Source: Anadara kagoshimensis (Eukaryota > Mollusca > Bivalvia > Arcoida > Arcidae). From it: DNA of 64,000 nt. This document shows positions 1-9,878 of the stretch, one piece after another (the first letter of the stretch is position 1; the number at the start of each line of letters is the position of its first letter). The DNA lies in NCBI GenBank assembly GCA_021292105.1, contig CM037874.1, forward strand, positions 40,650,404-40,714,403, written 5' to 3'. The translations under genes and the position numbers were made by a program. Under the pieces are notes generated by a model. That model ran no database searches and had not been told where the DNA came from. It worked only from the letters and a program-made list of their open reading frames with translations.

Positions 1-79
1 TTTGTTGATTACATAACATCATTGGGTCCGATACACTCACCTGATAAATAATGGCTAGCTAATATATTTTAAGAAATAT

Positions 80-1133
80 AACAAGAGGCCCATAGGCCCT
101 AACGCTTCCCTGAGGATGTGTAAATATTTCATGCAGAGATTCAATGGTCAATGATATTATTTAAAGAGAATGTCCAAATTTTCAGCAGTAAGAGCCAAAT
201 ATATAAAAGGATTTTGCAAATTTTGATGAAGAAGATGGTTTCACCATGTCAATGATATGACATGAATAGTGATAATGATGATGATGATACAAGAACCTTG
301 TTATCTGAAAATATACAATGATTTTGTAGTAGCAACAGCAGAGTTATGTTGTTGTTTTGGGTCTAATTTCAGTCAGAAATCATAACCAACATCTTTTACA
401 TCAGAACTCTCAATGGCAATTCATCATCATCACTCCTCATCATCATCACTCCTCATATTACATTATCATCAACATGAAGACATCATCATCATCACCATGC
501 ATCATCATTGCCATCATCATTGGCAGCAGCAGTAGAACCCATGTCACCACTATAACCGTCATCATCATCATAATCATTATCAGAAATCCTCATGTCACCG
601 TCATCATCATCATAATCATTATCAGAAATCCTCATGTCACATCATTAATGTGGTAACAACATCATCATTGTCATCATCATCATAGCTCTTTATGTCACAT
701 AATCATCATGATGACATCATCATCATCATCGTCATCATCATCAGCAGCAGCAGAAGAACTGAATGTCAAAACCACCATCATAAGCATAATCATCTTCATC
801 AGATCATCATCATCATTAAAAATCCTCTTGTCACATCATCTTTAACATGAAGACGGTGTCTTTATCATCATCACTATCATAATCAGCTTCAGCAGAACTG
901 AATGTCATTACCACGATCATCATCATCATCACCATCTTCATCAGATGATCATTATCATCATCACCAACATCATCACGATGATCATAATGATTATTATTAC
1001 CGTGTTCATGATAATATGACATGAATAGTTCTGATGGTGATGACGACCACGATGATGATGATGATGATGATGAAAACAGCAGGGTTATGTTGTTGAACAA
1101 TATCTTTAACAGAACTCCAAATGGCAATTCAAC

Positions 1134-1206
<73 letters not shown>

Positions 1207-2780
1207 CTCCACCTGTTACATTATCATCAACGTGAAGACATCATCATCATCATCGTCATCACAATGATCATCATCATCATCAGCAGCAGCAGCAGCAGCA
1301 GAACCCATGTCAGACTATCTCCAACATCATTATCAAAATCATTATCAGAAATCCTCATGTCACATTATTAACATGGTTACATCATCATCATCATCATCAT
1401 CATGGGCAGCAACAGAACTTAATGTCATCATCAACATCATTATCATCATCTTCATCACAATCATCATTATCATCATCATTGGCATCAACAGAACTCATAT
1501 CATCATCATCATTGTCGCCGTCGTCAGCAGCAGAACTCAATGTCACCACTATTATCATCATCTTCATCAGATCATCATGTCACATCATCATCAATATAGT
1601 GTCATCATCACATTAAACACCTTCACCATGACCAGCTACTTCCTTTGATTTGCATTTGACACATTAACTTGTTTTCCTCTCCAATTTTTAAGTCATTAAT
1701 TTAAGTGATTGAATACACAATTAATTTGAAAAACTAAAATAAAATGAAAATTAAATCAAAGTACTGAAAGTACTAAAATTCGCGAAAGATTAGAAAGACA
1801 GGGAGTTCAGTGTCTCCATCAATGTAGTGTCAGGTATATGAAGTTGTCAGGTAACTGAAAGGAGGTTGTTATGTTCACCTTGCATTGCTCCCAAGACAAC
1901 ATAGCGGGTTCATGTAGTGTGCAATGTGCAGACTATGAGCATGGGGCTGTTTTAATATTCACACATTGGATTTATAACCTTGACCATTGGACCTATGACC
2001 TACATTCATATATCAAAATGAACATTGTGTAAATGCCTATAACATTCTGATATACATGCCTATAGAGAAATTTTATAGTTTTTGAGATAATTAACCATTT
2101 CAGTATTTGTTTGCATCTATGACCTTGACCTTTGAACCTATGACCTTCAATCATATATGGAAATGACCATAAGGCAAATGCCTACAGTATTCTAATAAAC
2201 ATGCCTACACAAAAAGTTCATAGTTTTTTATATAATTAACCATTTCAGTATTCATTTACATCTATGACCTTGGCCTTTGAACTTATGACCTCTATTCATA
2301 TATAAAAATGATTGTTGTGCAAATGCCTACAGTATTTCAATACACATGATGATGATGCCCATACAAAAAGCTTATAGTTTTTAAATATATTGACAAATAC
2401 ATTAATTTAGCAATTTCCCCCTCGAGTACCTTGCCATTATCTCATTTTGGCCCCTACAGCTACAATATGTGCAAATCTAAAACTAGGTGCCCATAGTGTT
2501 TTACATGAAATATCTAAGTTAAATCTCTATAGGTTCAGAGCAGATGATTTTTAAAGATTTTCACAAATTTCCCCTTTATGGGGCCCCAAGGGGACATAAT
2601 CCTTGCATTTGTGCAAATCTGAAAACCCCTTATATAGGCATCATTACTGTCAAATATCATCCAATTTGGCTCTGTAGTTTTGGAGGAATTGATAAAAAAT
2701 GTGAAAAGTTTACACATGGCGCACATCGGACGAAGATAAATGGCAATTGCTTATCTGAGCCTTTGGCTCAGGTGAGCTAA
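80..2780 (+). mobile_element. HINE/pearl-like rolling-circle element, inner copy
   Basis: It starts AACAAGAGGCCCATAGGCC (a small palindrome) and ends with a GAGCCTTTGGCTC hairpin and CTAA at 2777-2780. The 5' domain (about 100-235) matches those at 17060, 37730 and 51000. The TGACCTTGACCTTTGAAC monomers lie at about 1960-2400, and a non-repetitive 3' flank follows. An ATC-rich block (about 236-1900) interrupts it; the same block recurs at 3361-4420 outside the element, so it is probably an insertion. No coding capacity is seen. Confidence 0.7.
248..1616. repeat. Long imperfect (ATC)n / CAT-trinucleotide array, copy 1
   Basis: Almost pure ATC/CAT repeats are punctuated by recurring longer modules such as AGCAGCAGAACTGAATGTC and AGAAATCCTCATGTCAC. 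It is therefore a minisatellite built of microsatellite segments. The open frames through it encode only Ser/His/Ile runs and are not genes. The right flank (AGTGTCATCATCAC, then a CCATGACCAGCTA sequence) is shared with the second array at 3361-4310, showing duplication of the whole locus. Confidence 0.9.
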
Positions 2781-2849
2781 AAAGTTTATACAAGACGGAT
2801 AAAGATAGATGACAATTGTTCATTTGAGCCTTTGGCTCAGGTGAGCTAA

Positions 2850-3360
2850 TAAGCTTCTGATATTTTTCATGTCATAATTGAGAATATTTTTTAAATAAAT
2901 TAATAACTTAAAAAAATCAAAGTACTGAAGGTACTGAAGCATCAGCTAAACTGAGCAATTTGATAAAAAAAAAATGTGCACTTGAAACTGAGATTTGTCT
3001 AATGAATCAGTAACAAATGAAAATCATGCAAATAATAGATACTGTGATCGGGAAGCTTCTAACAACAAGTCTGCTTTTTATGCAAGTTGTTAGGTTCTAA
3101 CATATAAATATGTTACAATGGTCAAAATGGACATGCCACGCAATGTTTATCAATTGAGTAAACTAAGTAATTTGCATAAATATAAATTTTTAATTTTTCA
3201 AAAACCAAGAGAGGCTACTAAAGACCCGACCCCAAATCTGAGTGAAATATCTCAAGAGTAACGGAAAAAAGTCCAGAGAAACCATCATTTTGATAAAATT
3301 CACAAAGTAAAAGGGACATAACTCCACTAAAACGCAGTTGACTGGAAGAAAACCCAAACT
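2850..3360. other. AT-rich spacer, no feature recognised
   Basis: Low-complexity AT-rich sequence between the nested elements and the second ATC array. A short CAAAGTACTGAA motif near 2920 also occurs near 1757 and 16742, but I cannot assign it to a known repeat. Confidence 0.5.
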
Positions 3361-3609
3361 GGATCTGTAATCATCACCATGACCATCATTATAACTCCTC
3401 ATATCACATTTTGATCATCAACATGAAGATATCATCATCATCGTCGTCGTCGTCATTAGCAGCAGCAGTAGAACCCATGCCATGACAATCACCACCACCA
3501 TTATATTAATCAGAAATCCTCATGTTACATCATTAATATGGTCACATCATCATCATAGCTCTTTATGTCACATAATCACCATCATTATCAGCAGCAGCAG
3601 TACTGAATG

Positions 3610-3664
<55 letters not shown>

Positions 3665-3762
3665 GTCACATCATCAGCATGAAGACATTGGCTTTGTTAT
3701 CATCATCATCATCGTGAATTATTATCATCATCGACAGCAGCAGAACTGAATGTCATCACCAC

Positions 3763-3810
<48 letters not shown>

Positions 3811-4310
3811 ACTATCGGCAGCGCCTAGCAGTACTGAATGTCATCATTGCCACCATCATCATCATCATTGGTAGCGACAGAACTCATGTCACCATCATAA
3901 TCATCATCATAGTTCGTCAAGTCACATCGTCATCATCACCATCATCATTCATAGCAGCAGAGCTTATTTTCATCACCACCATCACTATCATCTTCGTCAT
4001 CACGATAATCATTATCATCATCGGCATCAACAGAACTCATGTCACCACCATCATCAACATCATTATCATATCTCCTTGTGTCACATCATCATCATGGTGA
4101 CATCATCATCATATCTCCTCATGTCACATCATCATCATCATCATCATCATCATCATTATATCTCCTCATGTCATATCATCATCATCATCATGGTGACATC
4201 ATCATCATCATCGGCAGCAGCAGAACTGAATGTCATCATCATCATTATTATTGTCATCATCTCCACCAGATCATCATGCCACATCATCATCGACATAGTG
4301 TCATCATCAC
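3361..4310. repeat. (ATC)n / CAT-trinucleotide array, copy 2
   Basis: Same module set as the array at 248-1616, including AGCAGCAGCAGTACTGAATG, AACTCATGTCACC and the right-hand flank ending in CCATGACCAGCTA. Uninterrupted CAT runs lie near 3607-3664 and 3760-3810. It was copied together with its flank and then diverged by gain and loss of modules. Confidence 0.9.
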
Positions 4311-4440
4311 AAAAAAAAAACTTCCACCATGACCAGCTATTTCCCTTGACTTGCAATTGACAGATTAACCATTGTTGAAGTCATTAATTTTATTCATTGA
4401 ATTCACAATTAATTTGAAAAAAAAAAAATAAAAATAAAAA

Positions 4441-4736
4441 TAAAACCTTTGTTTTAGAAATAATTTAAATGTATTTAAAATTATTGTTGAATATATATAA
4501 ATTGTCCAAGTGAGCTTTAAAAGCCTGAATTGGTATAAACCATCCTGACACAATAAGCTAATAATCTGTACCTCCCAATTACAGAAGTTGACCAGGCAAC
4601 TGTCTCCTTCAAAAAAGTTTGTTGACAAGAATTGTGTACAAAAGGGGGAAATATTTCTGAATACGATTAATTGAAAATTAATTGATTATTATTTAGACAA
4701 CTAAAATGTTACAATAAAATTACTTTGAATTTAAGA
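4441..4736. repeat. Partial third copy of the segment duplicated at 8848-13300
   Basis: The stretch with AAATTGTCCAAGTGAGC and CAGGCAACTGTCTCCTTC recurs near 8885-9140 and 11815-12115. Similarity stops at TACTTTGAATTTAAG, after which this copy runs into an unrelated ~180-bp tandem repeat. It shows that the segment is dispersed as well as tandemly duplicated. Function unknown. Confidence 0.75.
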
Positions 4737-4740
4737 GAAA

Positions 4741-5130
4741 CTGTAAGAGGAGTTGAGTTCACAAAGTAGGTACCCCCATTCTAATACTTGCTAAAAAGTG
4801 ACTAAGTTTCAAAGTCTGGAAAAATGGAGAAAAAATCTTGAAATATTTCCATAAAGTCAGGTGCACATCTTCAATATATATAAACATTCTGTGAAGTTTC
4901 AAGGCTTTTGGTTGAAAACTGTAAGAGGAGTTGAGTTCACTAAGTAGGTACCCCCATTCAAATACTTGCTAAAAAGTGACTAAGTTTTAAAGTCTGGAAA
5001 AATGGGGAAAAAAATCTTGAAATATTTCCATAAAGTCAGGTGCACATCCTCAATATATATAGAAACATTCTGTGAAGTTTCAAGGTTTTTGGTTGAAAAC
5101 TGTAAGAGGAGTTGAGTTCACAAGATTGGT
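4741..5130. repeat. ~180-bp tandem repeat, about 2.2 copies
   Basis: CTGTAAGAGGAGTTGAGTTC recurs at 4741, 4919 and 5100 (periods 178 and 181 bp), with the whole intervening unit conserved apart from small changes. No reading frame is conserved across units. Confidence 0.85.
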
Positions 5131-5139
5131 ACCATATTT

Positions 5140-5800
5140 TCCCCGCTCTTAGTTTCTGTTCTACTTCACCAACGGTGCTCTAGAAATCGGAAGAACTTAA
5201 GAAAGCACAATAACTGTTTTGTTTGATTTCCTGCATATTATGTGAAATAAAGTAATATGGCTTCATGAAAAGAAATTAAAGGTTGTAAAAACCATGGATT
5301 AAACTACTGACAACAACTTTAAATCGGATATCCACTGTAAAAACGATCTAATAAGGACTTGTTGTAACAAGGTAAATAAATTTTATCTGAAAATTTTAAA
5401 ACATCGTTTTTTTCAGTTTTGTTTAGATTTTGACTTCAAGTTGTTCTTTCTTGCGATTTATTTTGTTGATTCAAAATAAACAACTGGAAAAGGTATTTAA
5501 ATGAACATTGATGATGATATTGTCTGTCTTCGGAGACATATGGTGAGAAGTGGAGTGTGTGCGGAAGATCGGAAGTATGCAGCAGAGATTCGAGAATAAA
5601 GCATGTCGTTTTTATATTAAACTGACAACTGAAAAGGACAGGGTGTCATGATCATTTTAAAAGGGGCAAGGGTGTACTGGACTAAAAAGGTCAGTCACTA
5701 CGCTATGTGAATACATTTGAGCAGGGGCATCGGGTGTCAAATGCCATGCCCCCAAACACATGGCTAATTTGCATACGAACTACAGTATCGATATCCTACA
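5140..5800. repeat. Dispersed segment S, copy A (paralogue at 55330-56025)
   Basis: The order CGGTGCTCTA, AAGTGAAATAAAG-like, CATGAAAAGAAATTAA, TTGTTGATTC, AGAATAAAGCATGTC and GGTGTCAAA is shared with 55330-55960. The last ~60 bp (about 5740-5800), containing ACACATGGCTAATTTGCAT, is in the opposite orientation in the paralogue. No coding frame is conserved. It may be an unrecognised non-autonomous element or a duplicated regulatory region. Confidence 0.7.
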
Positions 5801-7069
5801 CAACTTCACGAGTCACAAACGATTTACCAACACAGCCAATAACTTGTAAATACACTTTTTTTTTCAGTTTCGTATCACATTTTTGGGAATAATCTTTGAT
5901 TTCTACTTTTTTGTTATGCATAATTTCGCTACCGGCAAACTGACAGGAATGAATTTTAATACCCAATGAAAGCGGGAAAATCCTCGTGACGTTATGATGA
6001 ATATTAATGAACCAGGTCGGGATATCCCAAACACGAAATATTATTGACAATCAACTTTTAAAAAAATATATATAATTTATCATCAAATGTGATCAATGTT
6101 TAAAGTTATTTAACTTAAAAAATGTTTAATGGGCATACTTTGTGTTTATTTATCGATGTCACTTTGCGTAAATTAAAAAGATCCAATATGGCGGCGACTG
6201 TAAAACAACCACATGTACAGCACTGTAGGTCAAAAAGAAGAACGTCGGCGCGAACTGACAAGATCGTCATTTTTGTTGGGTTTTCCGAGGAGCGTATATT
6301 TAATGGATTTTTGTGGTTTTTATCTTAAAATTATCATACAAAAGTAAAGAATTAAAACATATATCCAGCAAAAACAATTACGGACTAATACGCGTATGAA
6401 TACATTTCAAATCGGCACATGTGTACATGATGAAAACATTGCTTTCGTAACTTTCCGGGAGACCCAATCACTCAGATTAGAGTTTATACATACCTGGGAT
6501 ACCGTATACGGAAATTCCCGTAATTTCAGTCGAAAGGAAGGATTTGATTGGCTGTCAAGGTGAAATGAGAGCGGCGCTAAATACGAAAAAATCCAACGAT
6601 CGCTATAAAGCATTCAGCATGGCTGATGCTTTAATTAACTATTATTTTATTATTGTTCATATCACCAGAGTTGTGTTTTAAGAATTCAATAATTTTTGGA
6701 AGACTTTTTATTCCAGAGACCAGCATAATTTTAGTAAACCTTGTAAACAACATTTTTTCAATCGGGTGGCCGTTAGGATCCCCGCTGACTGGGTTTGACA
6801 GGTGACCCCTCTACAAAGGTTCTGTACATGATAAAAATGTAGTTGACAGATGACCACTCTATGAAGGTGATCGCTATTCCAGATTTCACTCTAATCAATT
6901 CATAATTTTTTAATGATGACTTCACGGAAGGCTTTGAAAAGGGGGGGGTGTCAATAATAATTTTTCAAAAATCAGATTTTAACCTCCTGGCTACTGCACA
7001 GGAGAAGCAGTGATGATAGCATGAAATTCCAAAATTTTTGTCTTAATATGGAGAGACTCCTCACATCAG
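5800..7069. other. Unassigned AT-rich region with a few promoter-like motifs
   Basis: No protein family is recognised in any frame. A short frame starting ATGGCGGCGACTG at 6188, a GATTGGCT (inverted CCAAT) at about 6544 and a TATAAA at about 6603 could be parts of a promoter or first exon. Their spacing to ATGs is not convincing and no splice-supported product can be proposed. Confidence 0.4.
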
Positions 7070-8235
7070 CAGGGATTGAGCTTAACTTTTCGATGAGCCA
7101 TACAATGAACTGTCAAGAGTGATGGTTGATCTGAACGCAACAAGGCCCCAACTCCAGCACGACAACCTACCTAACACCTGCACCATCACAAGAAAATGCT
7201 GCCAGTTTGGTAATAAATGCTTCTTTAAATACTTTCAAATTTGTAGACATTATAGAATAAAAACAACAATATTTTCAGCATTAACTTTCTCTGTTGATTC
7301 AATGCCTACAAAGTTAATTGCCACTTTTCCTTTGTTACAAGTGCAAATAAACTGCATTTCCTGCTATTTTATTGAAGAATATGTGCTCCCATCTCCTATC
7401 AGGCATATACATTTGGATTATTCTATCCCTTGCTTTACTTTCTGATATTCAACATCTGCAACATTGACAAATGGTTTTGCAGAAAATGTTGATCTATAGG
7501 TACTACCAATGTCAAATCCCTTAACTTCATCAAGTTCATTTATCCAGGTAAAATCAGATAATGGGGTGGTTGTGTAAAACAATACTTTTACAAGTTCTGA
7601 ACACTTTGTCGAGTCTTTTGAATACATCCTTATTAAGTGACTGTATAATTTTGGCAGCTTTTGATTTATGAGCAGGAACTTGTTTTGCATTACTTAAGGC
7701 TTGGGCCTTTTTGTGAGACTCAGAAATTGCATGTTTATTTACACTGTCAAGTTTATAAGTAGTGCAACCCTCGGTAAATACAGATTTTTTCCTGTCGAAC
7801 TCTACACAAACGGCACACTTCATTCCGTCCTGCGTATCATACAACCAAGGCCTGCCATCTTCCCATGACTTTTTATATGCTCCTATGCGTTTGGACTTAT
7901 CATACTCTTGATAGTACTTTTGTTTTCCCCACATGGCAGAGAGCCGGAAGTATCATTTTATACATAAATTTCAGAAAAGGAAACGAAATGGCACCGTATT
8001 TGAATTCCGGTCGGAACACCGGTCCATTTATACTTGTTGACTATATGATACCCATTTTTCAATTTCACTATTATTGTCGCCAGTCAGAAATAAACAGGAA
8101 ATCGGTAAACGGATCGGAATGTCAAATACACTGAACTGAAAATTCTAATCGCCATCTGGCAGCCCTGGGCGACCTGTGTATGACACATTTATCGCTCAGA
8201 GCGAAAAACTGGGCCCCCGTTAATCTCAATCCCTG
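7070..8235 (-). mobile_element. hAT-superfamily DNA transposon, internally deleted
   Basis: The ends are inverted copies of CAGGGATTGAG(C/A)TTAAC: 7070 reading right and 8235 reading left. CAGGG starts are typical of hAT elements. The interior carries the N-terminal part of a zinc-finger transposase on the minus strand (7418-7934). The expected RNase-H-like core and dimerisation domain are missing, so this is a deletion derivative. The 8 bp outside each end do not match well, so no clean target-site duplication is claimed. Confidence 0.65.
7418..7934 (-). pseudogene. hAT/ZNF862-KIAA1586-like transposase, N-terminal remnant
   Basis: The minus-strand frame from 7934 encodes WEDGRPWLYD, then CAVC and KHAISESH. 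This C-x2-C...H-x5-H pattern belongs to the TTF/BED-type zinc finger found at the start of hAT transposases and of host proteins derived from them (ZNF862, KIAA1586 type). It then reads QVPAHKSKAAKIIQSLNKDV. The conserved sequence continues in another frame as SDFTWINELDEVKGFDIGS and ADVEYQK, so there is one frameshift near 7555-7600. The frame ends at 7418, where AAA|GTAAAG could be a splice donor, but no catalytic region follows before the transposon end. Start chosen at the ATG before WGKQKYYQEYDKSKR. It lies inside the 7070-8235 element, which argues against an independent host gene. Confidence 0.6.
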
Positions 8236-8847
8236 ATCGTGAGGGTTGGCAGGTATGATAAAACCATTGAAAGTTAATTACTGCTAAAAATAGCTAATAT
8301 CTGGGTCAAGAAGACGATCTCAACCAATCAGATTTCAGATTGTAATATATACAAGGATACTCTGTTTGATCGGATTACTTTCTGTGTCTGTTTTTAGTAA
8401 AGTGTCATTCAAGCTGATGTTACTTGATTTCAATAATTACACTGGATGAGTAGTTTTCAGTTTTGTTTTTATTGATAAATCTCCTTACGATTTGGGCAAA
8501 TATAATATGGAAAGAATCTGTTGACCGGGAGGGGGATCCGCATGACGTCATCAACATATTCTATCCTCAAATACAACAAAATGCAGCGTTCTCTTTTCAA
8601 TCTCGTATCAATTTCTTCCTTAGTCAATAACTTAATAAATAAACCCCATTTACATGACAATTTACCCATCAAATCCATAGAATACAAAAGTTACTGAAAT
8701 CTGAATTATCTTCCTTTATTCAACTTCAACCTACATACGAGAGAGAGGTGGATTTTTGTAACGGAAGGACATAATTTCGATACAGGTTAAGAAATCTGCA
8801 TGTGACAGCTACATTCAAGAAAGATTAAGATCTTTCGCGAATAAAAA
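8236..8847. other. Unassigned sequence between the hAT element and the tandem duplication
   Basis: No conserved protein frame seen. ACCAATCAGATTTCAGATTG followed ~10 bp later by ATATATAC near 8310-8350 has a CCAAT/TATA-like arrangement, but no first exon can be identified. Confidence 0.4.
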
Positions 8848-9878
8848 AAATCATTTAAATGTAGTTAAAATTATTATTGAATAAATATAAATTGACCAAG
8901 TGAGCTTCAAAAGCCTTAATTGATATAATTCTGACACAACCTATATATAGCCCCTAAGCTAACAATTTGCATCTCCAATTACAGAAGTTGTCCAGGCAAC
9001 TGTCTCTTTCAGAAGTTTGTTGACAAGAATGGTGTACAAAAGGGGGCAATATTTCTTAATAATTAATTTATTATTATTTGGATAACTGAAATTCCAATAA
9101 ACATCTGCTACAATAAAATTAGATCTACTTTGAATTTCAGTATTATTAGGTGGTCAGATAATTTTATTTTACCAATTTTAAATGTCCAGGTAATTTACTC
9201 CCGCTGTGAGGCCCACTGAATAAATAGTCTAAAGAACCAGACATCATTCTATGACAATTTATAGTTGACAGTGTCTACCTGAACTTTACAGAGTTGTTAT
9301 TCTTTCAGGATTTTATTTTTATCAGCTTCTATTTATCGGATTAATCATCAAGTGGCCACCAGGATTTTTATGAATTAAATATAAGGTAAGAATAACACAA
9401 TCTCGGACTTTGCATTTTTTTCTGTGCAAGTTTATCATACACGTGGAATTTTTTGATGATTTTTTTTGTTCCCGGAGATGGCATTTAAAAGAGAATGTCT
9501 GTTGTAGACACAGGTGGTCGCTAATATAAAGTTTGCATTTAGACTGAACTGTCTAGACTAGTAATATATATTTATTACGACGTTAATTAACAGTTGATAA
9601 TTTTGCTTCTCATAAAGTGGTGAAAATTCTGTCACAATATCCCCGATTGTTCCGAATAAAAGTAACGTGTACGTTTAAAAACTGAAATCCTGATAATGAT
9701 GCTCAACTCGGTCGTAAATTTTCGATGTGAAAGAAAACAAAAAATTCTATATTTAGATGGCTGATGTAAAATATTTGTTTACATACGGGCTACTGTAGTT
9801 TAACATGCGTAAGATCTTCTAGATCTACTCAATATTTTCTAAACGGACGACGTGAAATAAATTTTATATAACCACAAA

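Larger units (their letters stand above)
1..2849 (+). mobile_element. Outer HINE/pearl-like element, split by an inner copy (left end at window edge)
   Basis: Bases 1-79 hold a 5' end block (ACTCACCTGATAAATAATGG) like those near 44530 and 53860. Bases 2781-2849 hold a 3' end: a GAGCCTTTGGCTC hairpin followed by AGGTGAGCTAA. A complete second element (80-2780) lies between them, so the simplest reading is insertion of the inner copy into the outer. The true left end may lie before base 1. Alternatively the second 3' end is a duplicated tail. Confidence 0.6.

Noticed and set aside
357-1648. Several open frames of 60-120 residues in the ATC arrays (also 3482-4360)
   Set aside because: They encode only Ser/His/Ile/Asp runs imposed by the trinucleotide repeat, overlap in all frames on both strands and show no other coding sign.
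6544-6660. CCAAT-TATAAA-ATG arrangement suggesting a promoter
   Set aside because: The ATG lies only about ten bases after TATAAA and the frame ends after ~16 codons; kept only as a note in the spacer entry.
8469-8687. 72-residue minus-strand frame
   Set aside because: No family resemblance, splice support or conserved copy elsewhere in the window.
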